Origin: Eucommia ulmoides
Taxonomy: Eukaryota; Streptophyta; Magnoliopsida; Garryales; Eucommiaceae
Assembly (NCBI GenBank): GCA_016647705.1
Contig: CM028336.1
Span: forward strand, 6,630,048-6,694,047
Direction of reading: 5' to 3'
Length of the DNA stretch: 64,000 nucleotides
Under the pieces are notes generated by a model. The model saw only the letters and a program-made list of their open reading frames with translations. It made no database searches and had not been told where the DNA came from. Each line of letters opens with the position of its first letter. Within the stretch, counting starts at the first letter, position 1. Shown here piece after piece: positions 11,382 to 22,039 of this stretch. Both the position numbers and the translations under genes were made by a program.

Positions 11382-12569
11382 TATTGGTGGAGTGGCATGG
11401 AAAATGATGTAGCTCAGTATGTCGCTCGATGTTTGACCTGTCAACAAGTTAAGGCTGAACATCAACGACCAAAGGAATCCTTGCAGCCACTGCCCATTAC
11501 TGAGTGGAAATGGGACCATGTCACTATGGATTTTGTGACAGGATTGCCAATAACCTCTGATGGATTTGATGCTATATGGGTAATAGTGGATTGATTAACA
11601 AAAGTGGCTCACTTCATACCGATCAAGTCGAGTTATCCCTTTCAGAGGTTGAGCAAGCTCTACATAGATTGAATTGTGAAATTGCATGGGATTCCGCTAT
11701 CGATCATTTCAGATCGAGATCCTCGATTCATGGCTAAGTTTTGGAAGAGCTTCTAAAAAGCCCTTGGCACACAACTCTAGTACAACACTGCATTTCATCC
11801 TCAGACCGACGGGCAGTCTGAGAGAGTTATACAGATTTTAGAAGATATGCTGCGAGCTTGTATCCTGAACTTTTAGGGTAGCTGGAGCAAGCATTTGCCA
11901 TTAGTAGAGTTCACTTACAATAACAGCTACCAGGTTAGCATTGGTATGGAACCATACGAAACTTTGTATGGACGACCATGTCGGTCTCCTACTTGCTGGG
12001 CAGAGGCAGATGACCGGATTACCATCGGTCCATATCTGATTGAGGAGACTACAGAAAAGATCAAGCTTATCCGAGAACAATTAAAGGTAGCTCAAGATAG
12101 ACAAAAGTGCTATGCTGATAAGAGGAGGACACCTCTAGAGTTCCAAGTAAGCGATTTCGTATTTTTACGGGTAAAGCCTCGAAAGGGAATTTTTCGATTT
12201 GGTGTAAAAGGAAAATTAACCCCTAGGTATATCGGACCCTTTGAAATTACGGAGAAAATTGGAGAGGTCGCCTACCATTTAGCTTTGCCTCAAGAGTTGT
12301 CACATGTGCATGATGTATTCCATATATCTCTTCTACGAAAGTATGAGCCGGATCCTTCTCATGTAATACAGTGATAGGATATTCCAATCTTGGGAGATGT
12401 TTTGTATGAGGAAATGCCTCAGCAGATTCTGGATCGGAAGGTAAAGTCCTTGTGGAAACGTGAGATACCACTTGTAAAAGTATTATGGCATCATCATAAA
12501 CAGAAAGAGGCAACTTGGAAGTTGGAATCGGGCATGCATGAAAAATACCCCTACCTGTTTGACGATTGA
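11382..12569 (+). pseudogene. Ty3/gypsy integrase with chromodomain-like tail, remnant
   Basis: Begins at YWWSGMENDVAQYVARCLTC, the second half of the integrase zinc-binding region, in the same frame as RNase H. The core shows WDHVTMDFVTGLP, then SDRDPRFMAKFW and HPQTDGQSERVIQ, carrying the expected D, D and E positions. The block ending RVHDVFH-like (here SHVHDVFHISLLRKYEPDPS) is the usual Ty3/gypsy integrase C-terminus. A tail ending KEATWKLESGMHEKYPYLF, in frame through stops at 12372-12377, looks like a chromodomain, which in this clade directs insertion to heterochromatin. Several in-frame stops make it non-functional. Confidence 0.88.
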
Positions 12570-12598
12570 GGCATATCTAGAAGTTCGAGGACAAAATT

Positions 12599-12616
12599 CT
12601 TTAAGGGAGAAAGAAT
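12599..12616 (+). other. polypurine tract
   Basis: CTTTAAGGGAGAAAGAAT directly precedes the 3' LTR start TGTAATG; this is where plus-strand DNA synthesis is primed. Confidence 0.8.
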
Positions 12617-12649
12617 TGTAATGTCTTCAAATTTTATGTAAAAATTATG
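12617..12649 (+). repeat. 3' LTR stub (33 bp)
   Basis: Matches the first 33 bp of the 5' LTR with two differences and then diverges abruptly, so nearly all of the 3' LTR has been deleted. Confidence 0.8.
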
Positions 12650-13000
12650 TAAAAAAGAATTTAAAATCTTTTACCCAAATCAAATCCCTTACCCCCAAAT
12701 ACAATATAAGTGAATCAAATCATTGATGAGAATCAAACTTTGACCTAAATTAAGTGTAACACTATCGAAAATTATATTATTTGATTTTTTTAACTAAAAT
12801 CCTCGACAGTCTTGAATTCACCCTTAGAGAAAGAAACAATTGCGCTCACTTCTTGACAACAAAAATAAGTTGAGCTAAAGATGAGAAGTGAAAATTGAAG
12901 GAAAGGGCAATTTGGTGAATACAATATTGAAGGGAAACAGGCGGGAACCAGCTCAGCTGCCCCTAATTTTGGGATTACCTTTTGTTCCGAGTACCGAGTC
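12650..13000 (+). promoter_or_regulatory. presumed promoter region of the NET4-like gene
   Basis: This 350-bp stretch lies between the truncated 3' LTR and the probable leader exon. Its first 60 bp (AAATCCCTTAC...) resemble the MITE-like DNA left of the gypsy element and may be the other side of the gypsy target. No clear TATA box was seen. Assigned by position only. Confidence 0.35.
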
Positions 13001-13058
13001 ATTGCTCCACTGTCATGAGTGTGATCCCTCTTCTTAGCCTCTTCTTCTTGTTTTCAAA

Positions 13059-13112
<54 letters not shown>

Positions 13113-13190
13113 TCTCTCCGATCGCACAGTCAATTTCGCTACATCAGTCGCATTTCAGCTTGATCCGTCGAGGTTCACGTTCATTCTCAG
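13001..13190 (+). other. probable 5' UTR exon of the NET4-like gene
   Basis: A pyrimidine-rich leader with CT and CA repeats ends TTCTCAG|GTAAAT, a strong splice donor at 13191. A matching acceptor ACTAATCAG|GAGAACT lies at 15462-15463, 7 bases before the proposed start codon. The transcription start is not determined. Confidence 0.55.
13058..13111. repeat. (CT)n(CA)n microsatellite in the leader exon
   Basis: About 10 CT units followed by about 16 CA units, inside the proposed 5' UTR. Confidence 0.9.
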
Positions 13191-13686
13191 GTAAATTCAA
13201 TCATCTCCACTTCCATTTTCGCTTTTCATATCACCAGATCTGTTCCTTTGCAATTTTTTCTCCATTTTGTTTCCAAATCATGCATAGAACGAAACGATTT
13301 CATCAAAATAATTTTGAAACTTCTACTTTAGCCGTTTTGTTTGACGTCTTCTAGTAATTCCTGCTCTATTTTCAGACTACGCTACTTTAAATCTCTGATT
13401 CTGTCCACTGCCATCCAGCTAAACAGTAGGCGTGGTCATTATAATCGTTCTAAGAGCAATTCGAATCAAAATAAGTATTTGCATTAACTAAAATACTAAT
13501 TTCACTCATGAACAGTGTTTTGGTCAATAAAATTTTGGTATTAGTATTCCAACCAACCAAAGGAATTAGCTATTAATATTTTACCTTTGGCTAAGTAATC
13601 ATTTAAGAGTCACATTAATTTTGAATAGTTTAAATGGTGGTTAAAAGTTCCCATCAATTTTTAGCTAATTTCTTCATCTTAGCTAG

Positions 13687-13980
13687 TGTTGGATTTATTC
13701 CACATCGGATGAGGAAAGGGCGTGTGATCAAGTTATAAGTGTGAGGGAAAACCTCACTTCTTGAACTAACTTTTGGGGTTGAAAGAGATAAAAAACTACC
13801 TTATATTGGTATCAAAGTTTAGGTTACAATAACTCTGATCCAATAATTACAAAGGGAAAGACTAGTTGAGGATTAGTTGATCAAAGATCCATGTGTGATG
13901 GTGTTCAAGTTAAGTGTGAGGGAAAACTTCACCTCTTGAGCTAGCTTTTGGAGTTGAGCGACACCTAAGACTACCCTACA
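13687..13980 (+). mobile_element. TRIM-type miniature LTR element in intron 1
   Basis: Starts TGTTGGATTTATTCC and has a first LTR ending ACTACCTTATA, followed by TTGGTATCAAAG, a primer-site-like block. A short internal part leads to a second, 5'-truncated LTR ending CTACCCTACA. The family matches 14946-15252 and 15881-16380. Flanking 5-mers GCTAG/GAAAG agree at only three positions, so the target duplication is weak. Confidence 0.7.
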
Positions 13981-14139
13981 GAAAGGAATGACTCTTAGTT
14001 AGCAAATTAGGTAAAATGGCTATAGTGAAGACCCTTGGGTTGAAACGTTGAAGCTTAAATTTTGAAGTTTGTTTAGTTTTACTTATACCATTTGGTTCTT
14101 GAGATGGTAATTGGGTTAGAGTTGCAATTTCTGTTGGTG

Positions 14140-14942
14140 TTGATTAGGGCCAACTCTATGTATTTGTGTGCTCAAAGCAAAATATCAAGTCGATGCCATA
14201 ATCCTTTACCTTTTCCAGTCCGATCTTCACCATAAACCAAACTCTCGACCGATACTCTGATGCCACTTGTTGTGCCGAAGTACATCAAGTGAACAAAAAC
14301 AAATAGGAGGATGGAATAAAAAACATTCACTCACACAGTATAACACAAGATTTAACGATATTCGACAATTTAATCTATGTCCCCGGAAGCAACAATGATT
14401 TTTTTTTTTATTGATAAAGGACAAAACAAATGAGAGGATCAAACAATGCCTTTAGACAATTTAAGACTCTTGCTAAACAAATTTCTCAAACTCTCTTTAG
14501 CTCCGTATGGCTTTATACTGCTCCCAAGTTCTCAACCTCTATTTATAGTCAAAACATACATACAAAGAATTAGAAGACAACAATTCCACTTGATTGTATC
14601 TCAACTTCATCAATCCAAGTCCAACCTTTAGACAACATCCACTAGCCATGTTTTCTTGAGTAGGAACGTGGAGCGTTTTGTTGATTGAGTCTCTGCTAGT
14701 GGAGTTATATGTTGATATGGTCCTATTAAGCATAGACTCATTAAATTAAGTTTTTCTTATTAAGAATTTATCTTGTTGAAAATAAGGAATTACGTAAACT
14801 TCTCTTAATGAAATTACAACTGTCATAATTAATGTTAAGAGATTCCAACTTAAAATTTTTTAGTGTCAAGTGGACTAACTCTTTTAACTTATATAGTAAT
14901 TTAGACACTCTCATGTAATTAATGTGGGATAAGAATCTAACA
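14140..14942 (-). mobile_element. copia-type LTR with primer site, minus strand
   Basis: On the minus strand an LTR of about 675 bp (14268-14942) begins TGTTAGATTC and ends GGCACAACA, followed by TGGCATCAGAG (14256-14266), a primer site. About 115 bp of internal sequence remains to 14140. A TATA-like CTATAAATAGA lies on the minus strand at about 14537-14548, as expected for an LTR promoter. No coding part remains. Copia assignment is by style of LTR and primer site only. Confidence 0.6.
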
Positions 14943-14945
14943 ATT

Positions 14946-15252
14946 TGTAGGGTGGTCTTGGGCTTCTTTCAATCCCGAAAGTTAACTCATGAGTTGAGGC
15001 TTTCTCTCACATTTATAATCTTACCACTAGCCTCTTTTACATCCGATGTTGGATAAATCCAACAATCTTCTCCTCACACACTGGGCTTTTGGTCGGATAA
15101 CTCTTGTCCAATCTCTCGTTTTGTGTCTATTGGGTCATATTTGTTGTAATTTGGTCTTTGATACCAGTGTAGGGTAGTCTTGGACCTCTCTCAACTGCAA
15201 AAGTTGACACATAAGATGAGTTTTTTTCGTCACAGACCAGATAAACGCAACA
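14946..15252 (-). mobile_element. TRIM element, minus strand, TSD CAATT
   Basis: First LTR copy (14946-15064) and a shortened second copy (15168-15252) are in reverse orientation, with primer-site complement GATACCAG between them. Perfect 5-bp duplications CAATT flank it (14941-14945 and 15253-15257). It landed at the very edge of the copia LTR. Confidence 0.85.
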
Positions 15253-15470
15253 CAATTAATATACCTATTTCTATTTAAGAAAGGCTTGCAGCTAGATATG
15301 GTCTGATTAAGCACTGATCTCTTCTGCACATGTTTCTCTTAGTTAGATTATTTTTGCTTGAAAACTTCCATGAGTTTGGTAAAGCAAGGTATCAAGCAAT
15401 TCAAATATTGAATATATCAGAGCATTCAAAGTCTAACTTAACTTATGGTCTTATACTAATCAGGAGAACT

Positions 15471-17649
15471 ATGGAGAGTGCAGATTCATCCCCAAGGTTG
15501 TCTGACAGTCCTGCTGCTCCTCAAAAATCCAGATGGCTTCCAGAAAATCTCAACGGTAATAAGCAGTTCATCATCCCCCCCCCCCCCCCCCCCCCCCCTT
15601 TTTTATTATTATTATCACTATGTTCACTGGCTTTTAATTGTCATTTAACTAGTGATTAGTGCCTAATTTGGTTTGTTAGTTGAGACCAACATTGGGATTA
15701 TGACCCTTTTTTCATGCTTATTTATTTCGTTTGTTGCTTAACTTTGTCTCCGTTTGGTGACATTTTTCAAAATATTATTTCAAATAAAAAAAAGTAAATT
15801 TGTTGACAAAAAATACTTCACTTAAAAAGAAAAAAAAATCAATAATATGTTTAATAGTGTACAAATAATATCTTACGATTTGTTGGGTTTATTTCACATC
15901 GAATGTAAAAATGACTGGTGATTAGGTTATAAGTGTGAGGGAAAGACTCACTTCAAGAGTTAACTTTGGGGTTGAGAGAGGCTCAAGACCACCCTACATT
16001 AGTATCAGAGTTTAGGTTACAACAACTTTGGCCTAATAGCCACAAAGAGAGAGATTAGTCGAGGGTTAGTCGACCAAAGGCTCGATGTGTGAGAGGAAAA
16101 TTGTTAGGTTTATCCCACATCGAATGTGGAAGGGTTTGTTGGTCAGGTTACAACAACTCTGGCCCAATAGCCATGAAGGGAGAGATTGGTCCAGGTTAAT
16201 TGATTAAAGGCCTAATGTGTGAGGGGGAGATTGTTGGGTTTATCTCACATCGGATGTGAAAAAAAAAAGGTGGTTAGGTTTTTTTTTGGTAGAAAAAAGT
16301 GGTTAGGTTATAAATGTGAGAAAACACCCCATTTTGTGAGATAACTTTTGGGGTTGAAAAAGGACCAAGACCACCCTACACTATTATCCCTATGAATGAT
16401 CTCTTAATCTAAAAAAATCAAAAATAATTTTAAAAAAACCGGTAGAAAAATCCTGCTCCAATTATCTTCATCCAGCTCTTAAAATATAAAAATTGAAAAA
16501 AACTATCTTTTGTTTTTAAATTTAAAATCATATTCTTGTTATTTTTTTCAAAAGTATTTTTTAACTGCACAGCAAATGCTAATTTTAAAATTATGAACAA
16601 AAAAGTATTTAAAAATATTATCTTTATGAAAAAACTAAATTTTGAATTTTTTTTATTTGAATGCAGAAATTGATCAGAACTCTGGTCACCACAAATCAGA
16701 ATCTTCGCTATCGTTATCATCAGATTCGGATTCAGAAAACGGGGGTTATGAAATTTTACTTGGAAGAATCGCCAATTACGAGGAGGAGACTGCCAGGTTG
16801 AAGGATGAACTCAAGAAGAACGATTCACTCATCAAACTCAAAGATAATCTGCAAACTGAGCTCGATTCATCACGAAAATCTATCGAAATCGAGAGAGAAA
16901 AGGCGGTTGATCTTCAAAAGCTCGTGACTCGTTTGGAAAAACAGGTTTTCGACTCCAATTTCAAAATCGAGAATCTGGAGGAAGAGCTTGAGAAAACAAA
17001 GAACAAACTCGACGTCTCGAACGAAGCGAATCGTCGATTGCAGGCTCAAATTGAATCAAAGATCTCCATTTACAAGTCCGATATATCGAAACGCGATCAC
17101 TTGATCGGCGAATTGAACGCAGCATTGAGCGAAGCACAAGAGCAATTCTCGACCGAGAAAGAGAAATTCGAATCCAAGATCTCGAGCTTGATCGAGCAAT
17201 TTGCTCTCCTGGAATCAAGAACTCGTGATTGGGAATCGAAATTCAAATCGAAAGAGGACGAGATCGTGCATCTCAAAGCCCGGATTTCTGAAATGAAAGA
17301 TCTTCACGAGGCCGAAAAGGCTATTTCACTAGACGAAATCGAAGAACTGAAGAATGAGAAAGATGGATTCATAGCTAAACTGCAAGAACTCATTGAAGAA
17401 AACAGAGAACTCGTTTTGGGATTGGAAAATGAACAAAAACAAACGATCGAAATGAGAACGAAACTGTTTGAGCTCGAGAGAGAGGTGGAAAAACAGAGGA
17501 TTTTGATTTCTGATCGAGATGAAGAGAAGAGGGAAGCCATAAGGCAGCTATGCTTATCGCTGGAGCATTACAGAAGCTGTTACCAAGAACTCCGGGAAGC
17601 CTGGTTGTGGAAGAAGAAGAAGAATCGACAAGCTACGGTTGCTTCGTAA
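15471..17649 (+). CDS. NETWORKED 4-like coiled-coil protein with reduced NAB domain
   Basis: Coding exons are 15471-15555 and 16667-17649, joined at AACG|GTAATA and TGCAG|AAATTG, giving 355 residues. Residues 1-31 are Ser/Pro-rich and contain PQKSRWLPENLNEID, which resembles the part of the NET/KIP1 NAB domain around the conserved SPKNSKWLxENL. The Trp-rich block before it and the helical remainder after it are absent. Residues 35-52 are Ser/Asp-rich. From about residue 58 to 335 the protein is almost continuous heptad-type coiled coil. The C-terminus EAIRQLCLSLEHYRSCYQEL is a NET4-type ending. In NET4 proteins, NAB binds actin at the vacuolar membrane; this protein may have lost that ability or be a different branch. 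The start follows directly after the intron 1 acceptor. Introns 1 and 2 contain TRIM and copia insertions. Confidence 0.75.
15575..15598. repeat. poly-C tract, 24 bp, near the start of intron 2
   Basis: Uninterrupted run of 24 C about 18 bases past the splice donor, followed by a TTATTA run. Confidence 0.9.
15881..16380 (+). mobile_element. TRIM element in intron 2, with three LTR copies
   Basis: LTR 1 is 15881-15998 (TGTTGGGTTT...CCCTACA), followed by TTAGTATCAGAG, a primer site with one mismatch. A further LTR start at about 16109 (TGTTAGGTTTATCCC) is fused to internal sequence, and a last LTR runs from about 16230 to 16380. GTGTGAGAGGAAAA and GTGTGAGGGGGAGA act as polypurine tracts before LTR copies. 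Flanking 5-mers CGATT/CTATT match at four of five positions. The arrangement looks like a tandem produced by LTR recombination. Confidence 0.82.
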
Positions 17650-18477
17650 GTTGCTTCATTTTTTTTCTGAGTTGGATAATTTTCTGTATTGGCTTGTTTT
17701 TCGAATTTTAAACATGGTTAGGTAATTTGATTTACATGTTTTTTTTTTTGTTGTTGATGTATTGATTTATTGTTATGCATTGTCTTTAGGGGAATTATTT
17801 GTAATTATTTTCCAGTTTAAATTATATTTGTTGCATCATGTATGGTTCCCTTGAGTAATTAAAACAATTAAGGAATTTCTATAAGGGTTATGGGTTTGTG
17901 TCTATGGAAAAGTATTTGTTAAGAAGGGTAGTCATGCACCGCGAACGAGATTAGTTTTACACCTTGTGTTGGTGTGGGGACACTTGTAGGGATACCAAAA
18001 AAAGAAAAAAAAAAATCACTCATGTGTTTACGAAAAATGCTTTGTAATCTTTGTGAGCAATTCCAACTCAATAGTTATGTTAAGAGTCAAATGGTATAAT
18101 TTCTAGGAAAAAATTTTGAGGGGTCTATTTGTTCAAAAAATAATTTTCTAAGTTTCATGTTTTTTGGTTTTATTCAAAAGTACTATAATGTTTAGTTTTC
18201 TTAAATTACTCTTCAATAGTTACAAAATTTACAGAACCACTCAAAACTCCTAAATTATATATATATATATGGAATTTCACTCGTTTTCAAATTGTCAATT
18301 AATTTTATTTTTCTTAAAAAATAATTTTTTTATAAAATATCATAAATATCCTGATTATATTTCAAATTTAGTTTATTTTTTAAAATATTCTATGAACATT
18401 TTAAAATATAAAAAAATTAAATATTAAATTCTATTTAAATTAAAAATTCCTTTAAAATAATTTTAAAAATCAATTAA
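17650..18477 (+). other. 3' flank of the NET4-like gene
   Basis: Contains the presumed 3' UTR (T-rich, to roughly 17900) and then AT-rich DNA with no gene. No exact polyadenylation site could be fixed. Confidence 0.45.
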
Positions 18478-18929
18478 GTAGATATCTACTTAGATATCCA
18501 TCAAGTGAATATCTACTTAATTATATTTAGTAGATATTCACTTACATTGTTTTTCACTTAATTTAATTTTAATTTTAGTTATTTTTTTTAAATATTCTAT
18601 GAATATTTTAAAATATAAAGAATTAGAGAAACCCGAAAATAAAAATTCTACTAAATATTAATTTTCAGTTACATTCCACTAGAAAATTATATAAATCCAC
18701 TTAACCCCTATGTGGAAATCCACAAAAAAAAATTAAGTGGAAATCAGCAGAAAATTAAGACAATTGACATCCGTCGTCTTCGTCAATCGTCACACCGTCG
18801 CGCTCCTTCCATCTTCATCGGTCTTCACGCTTAATTTTTCAGCCACATATCAAGAGCTTTTTCTGAGTTTCAATCTCCAAAGCTAATTAAAAAAAACATA
18901 TAAATAATATAATTAAAGAATAAAATTCA

Positions 18930-20115
18930 AATTGACGGCGACGAGAAAATATTATAGACGTAAATTTTTTTTTTTAAATTCCACTTAAAATTACGGATAT
19001 CTACTAAAAATCAATAAGTAGATATCCACTAAAAACAATCAATGGATATCCACTGAACTAAAAAAAATAACACAAATATTTAAACAATCTGTGGATATCC
19101 ACTGAACTAAAAAATAACACAAACATTTGCACACAAAGGATAAAAATGACAAATAAATCAAGAAATCGTTAGAACTTATTTGAATGTAATTGGACTATCC
19201 TAAATAATATCAAAATTCTAATTTAATTTCATTTCTCTTCCTTCACGTATCAAGCAACCAAACAGCTGAAACGTATAATTATTCCATCAATCAAAACCAC
19301 ACAACACATTTCAAAATTATCCACATAAATCACAATTCAAAATATGAAGTATTTTTTTTTTTTTTTAAAAAAAAAAAGAAGCAATCAATATTTTTTTTTT
19401 TAAAAAAAGGTGGAAATCCATTTAAACATGAGCTATGCAAAATTTTAAACTCCACTTAAAAAAATCCATTTTTCATGTTATTATTCATCAAACATTTCTA
19501 ATAGAGGTAAGTGAATATTCACTGGTTGATTTTAGCGGATCTCTACTGATTGATTTTAGTGGATATCCAAATTGATGGCGACGAGAAAATATTCTAGACG
19601 TACAATTTTTTTTTTTTTAAATTTCACTTAAAATTATGGATATCTACTAAAAATCAATAAGTAGATATCCACTAAAAACAATCAGTGGATATCCACTGAA
19701 CTAAAAAAAATAACACAAACGTTTAAACAATCAATTTAAACAATTTGTGAATATCCACTGAATTAAAAAATAACACAAACATTTGCACACAAAGGATAAA
19801 AATGACAAATAAATCAAGAAATCGTTAAAATTTATTTGAATGTAATTGGGCTATCCTAAATAACATCAAAATTCTAATTTAATTTCATTTATCTTCCGTC
19901 ATGTATCAAGCAACCAAACAGTTGAAACGCATAATTATTCCATCAATCAAAACCACAGAATACATTTCAAATTTATCCACATAAATAAACAAATCAAAAT
20001 ATGAAGTATTTCTTAAAAAAAAAAAAAAAAAACCAATCAATATTTAAAAAAAAAAAAAAAGTGGAAATCCATTTAAACATGAGCTATGCAAAATTTTAAA
20101 TTCCACTTAAAAAAA
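18930..20115. repeat. direct duplication, about 540-bp units, 640-bp spacing
   Basis: The unit starting ATTGACGGCGACGAGAAAA at 18930 (to about 19455) is repeated at 19570 (to about 20115) with a few per cent difference. Shared landmarks include GCACACAAAGGATAAAAATG and CATTTAAACATGAGCTATGC. Confidence 0.85.
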
Positions 20116-20274
20116 TTACACAAGCAATGGACATCCACTAAAAAGCTAAATATCTACTAAAAAACAATCAGTGGATATCCACTAGAATTAATCAGTAGAT
20201 ATTCTCTAGAATCAATCAGTGAATATCTACTTACCTTTATTAGAAATGTTTGATGAATAATAACATGAAAAATG
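19466..20274. repeat. inverted repeat, arms of about 103 bp
   Basis: 19466-19568 is complementary to 20172-20274 (CATTTTTCATGTTATTATTC against GAATAATAACATGAAAAATG). The arms enclose the second copy of the direct duplication, so this may be one complete non-autonomous element. A third arm-like piece is at 20555-20640. Confidence 0.75.
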
Positions 20275-20640
20275 AGGAAATTAACTTTCCTTGTTCAAGC
20301 CCGTGACATTCAACAAAACGGAAAAACCACCATACATGAAGACCAAAAATAAGCAAAAAATACCTAAAAATAATGTGTTAAGACGAATATACTAAAACGA
20401 ATCAATCATAAATTCACAACATACACAAGAACATAATTAAAAAATCTCTATTGAAGAAATCTAAGTGAAAATCTACTAGAGTTATGCACAAGACGAATCA
20501 AATCCTGAAATAACGACCACTAAAGCTATGCACAAAACGCATTTCAAATTTGCTAGTGGATATCCACTCAAAATCAGCCAGGAGATATCTACTAGAATCA
20601 ATCAGTGGATAAGCACTTATCTCTATTAGTTGAATCAAAA

Positions 20641-21911
20641 CACAAGCCATATAATCACAAGCAATAACCAAATGCAACGGCAACAACAACAACAAACAAA
20701 CAACAACCCAAAAAAAAAAAGAAAAAGAAAAATACCCAAAATCATTCACACAAGACGTATAATCACAAGCAACAACCAGCAAACAAACAACAACCAATTT
20801 TTTTTTTTTACCTAAAATCGTTCAGGGCTGCGGGGTAGACGATGGCGACAATCAGGGAGCATAGCGACGATCTCGAGCAAAACGGTAAACAAAGTAGCAA
20901 TATTCAAATTTAAAGAAACAAAAATCACATATCTGAAATGGGTTATTGAGAAATTTACAGATATAAACATTCATCCATGAAATCGGACAGGTGCATTTGC
21001 AATGAAATCAGTAATACACACACACACACACATACAAAGAGAGTAATTTATGTATGATGAAATAGGAAATTACCTTGAGAGGGAAATTGCGGGCGACGGA
21101 TGGGTAATAGCGAAGAACACTGGTGCCGTTGCTTCTCCATCAAAATTCAGAATCAACTGGTGATGGTTAGATTTAGTCAGATCTAGGCTAGGTTTGGTCC
21201 AACTTAAATGAGAGAACTCAAATGAAAACGATAATTTGAGTTCATTTGATCAGATTTGATCAAAATTCAAAGAAAAAAAACAAAAAGAAAAGAAAAAATA
21301 CCTAAATTCGTTCAGGCAATAATGGTAACGATAGCGAGGAAGAGGGTGATGGCGGCGATTTCATTGTAGATTTGAACAACGATTGAGTTTGGTCGTCACA
21401 CTTCGTGCTTCGCCTTTGCTCGTTTATCGTCATTTCATTCATTATTTTTCCATTCGTTGACAGATCTAACCTAGATCTGGCCATTCTGGCTAGATTTAGC
21501 AGCGATGACGAACGGTTTTGAGCAACCGTAGACCATCAGCGAGCTAAGGCGAGGACGACGGCGGCAAGCTATGTGAGAGCGGTGGCAGCAAGATTTGGCG
21601 AGGACGGCATGAGCTTTGCTAGGGTTGAGAGAAAGACGAGAAGGGAGAGAGAGGGCAGCGAGTGAGGTATCTAAAGAAATTAGGGCTAGATTTAAATCAA
21701 CTAAGGGCAAAAAAGGAAAAAGAAAAAATTTGCCAACTCAGCACAAGTCTTTTCAAGCTAAAAAACTTAAAATGAGAGTTTTGATCACCCTTAAAAAATG
21801 ATGGGACTTGAAAAGTTGTCTACTTTAGAAAATGGACTTTTGGAGGAAAATCCCTAATTTCTATTTTGACTAACTGAACTAAAATAATTTTCAATTCAAG
21901 AGCTATCATCA
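20641..21911. other. gene-less stretch with GCGACGA-type repeats, possible TE remnant
   Basis: Two similar blocks, ACCTAAAATCGTTCAGGGC near 20810 and ACCTAAATTCGTTCAGGCA near 21299, are each followed by GGTAACGA/GGCGACAA-type sequence. A (CA)n run lies at about 21015-21030. The right end (about 21750-21850) resembles MULE-type terminal sequence, but no opposite terminus was identified. No host exon is supported. Confidence 0.4.
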
Positions 21912-22039
21912 AAGCCATTTTAGAGAGAGAAGCTCCCCAAAACAAACTCAGCGAACTTTCTACGGAAGAAGAAGATGGAATCGAACGAAGCAAAAAGAAA
22001 ATCAAGAACTCTCATGATATTCTAGATCACTCCACTGAA

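Larger units (their letters stand above)
3977..12649 (+). mobile_element. decayed Ty3/gypsy retrotransposon (chromovirus, Tekay/Del-like)
   Basis: The order is LTR, tRNA-Met primer site, gag, protease, RT, RNase H, integrase, chromodomain-like tail, polypurine tract and LTR stub, which is the Ty3/gypsy order. The coding region from 5777 to 12569, after ignoring the nested solo LTR at 7607-10248, stays in one reading frame and is broken by stop codons rather than by visible frameshifts. Many stops look like C-to-T or G-to-A changes, as expected for a methylated, silenced element. The 3' LTR survives for only about 33 bp, so the element cannot be dated by LTR comparison. Assignment to a chromodomain clade rests on the integrase C-terminal tail and is an inference. 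Confidence 0.9.
18478..20640. repeat. palindrome-rich repeat field (AGTGGATATCCACT family)
   Basis: The perfect 14-bp palindrome AGTGGATATCCACT occurs at 19684, 20170 and 20555, with many one- or two-base variants (near 18490, 19018, 19045, 19090, 19668). The related palindrome AGTGAATATTCACT occurs at 19510. They lie in A/T-rich DNA without coding sequence. The dense subterminal motif suggests a non-autonomous DNA transposon cluster, but no transposase or clean target duplication was found. Confidence 0.7.

Noticed and set aside
16430-16720. 96-codon minus-strand reading frame
   Set aside because: Phe/Lys-rich translation of AT-rich intron sequence overlapping the real exon on the other strand.
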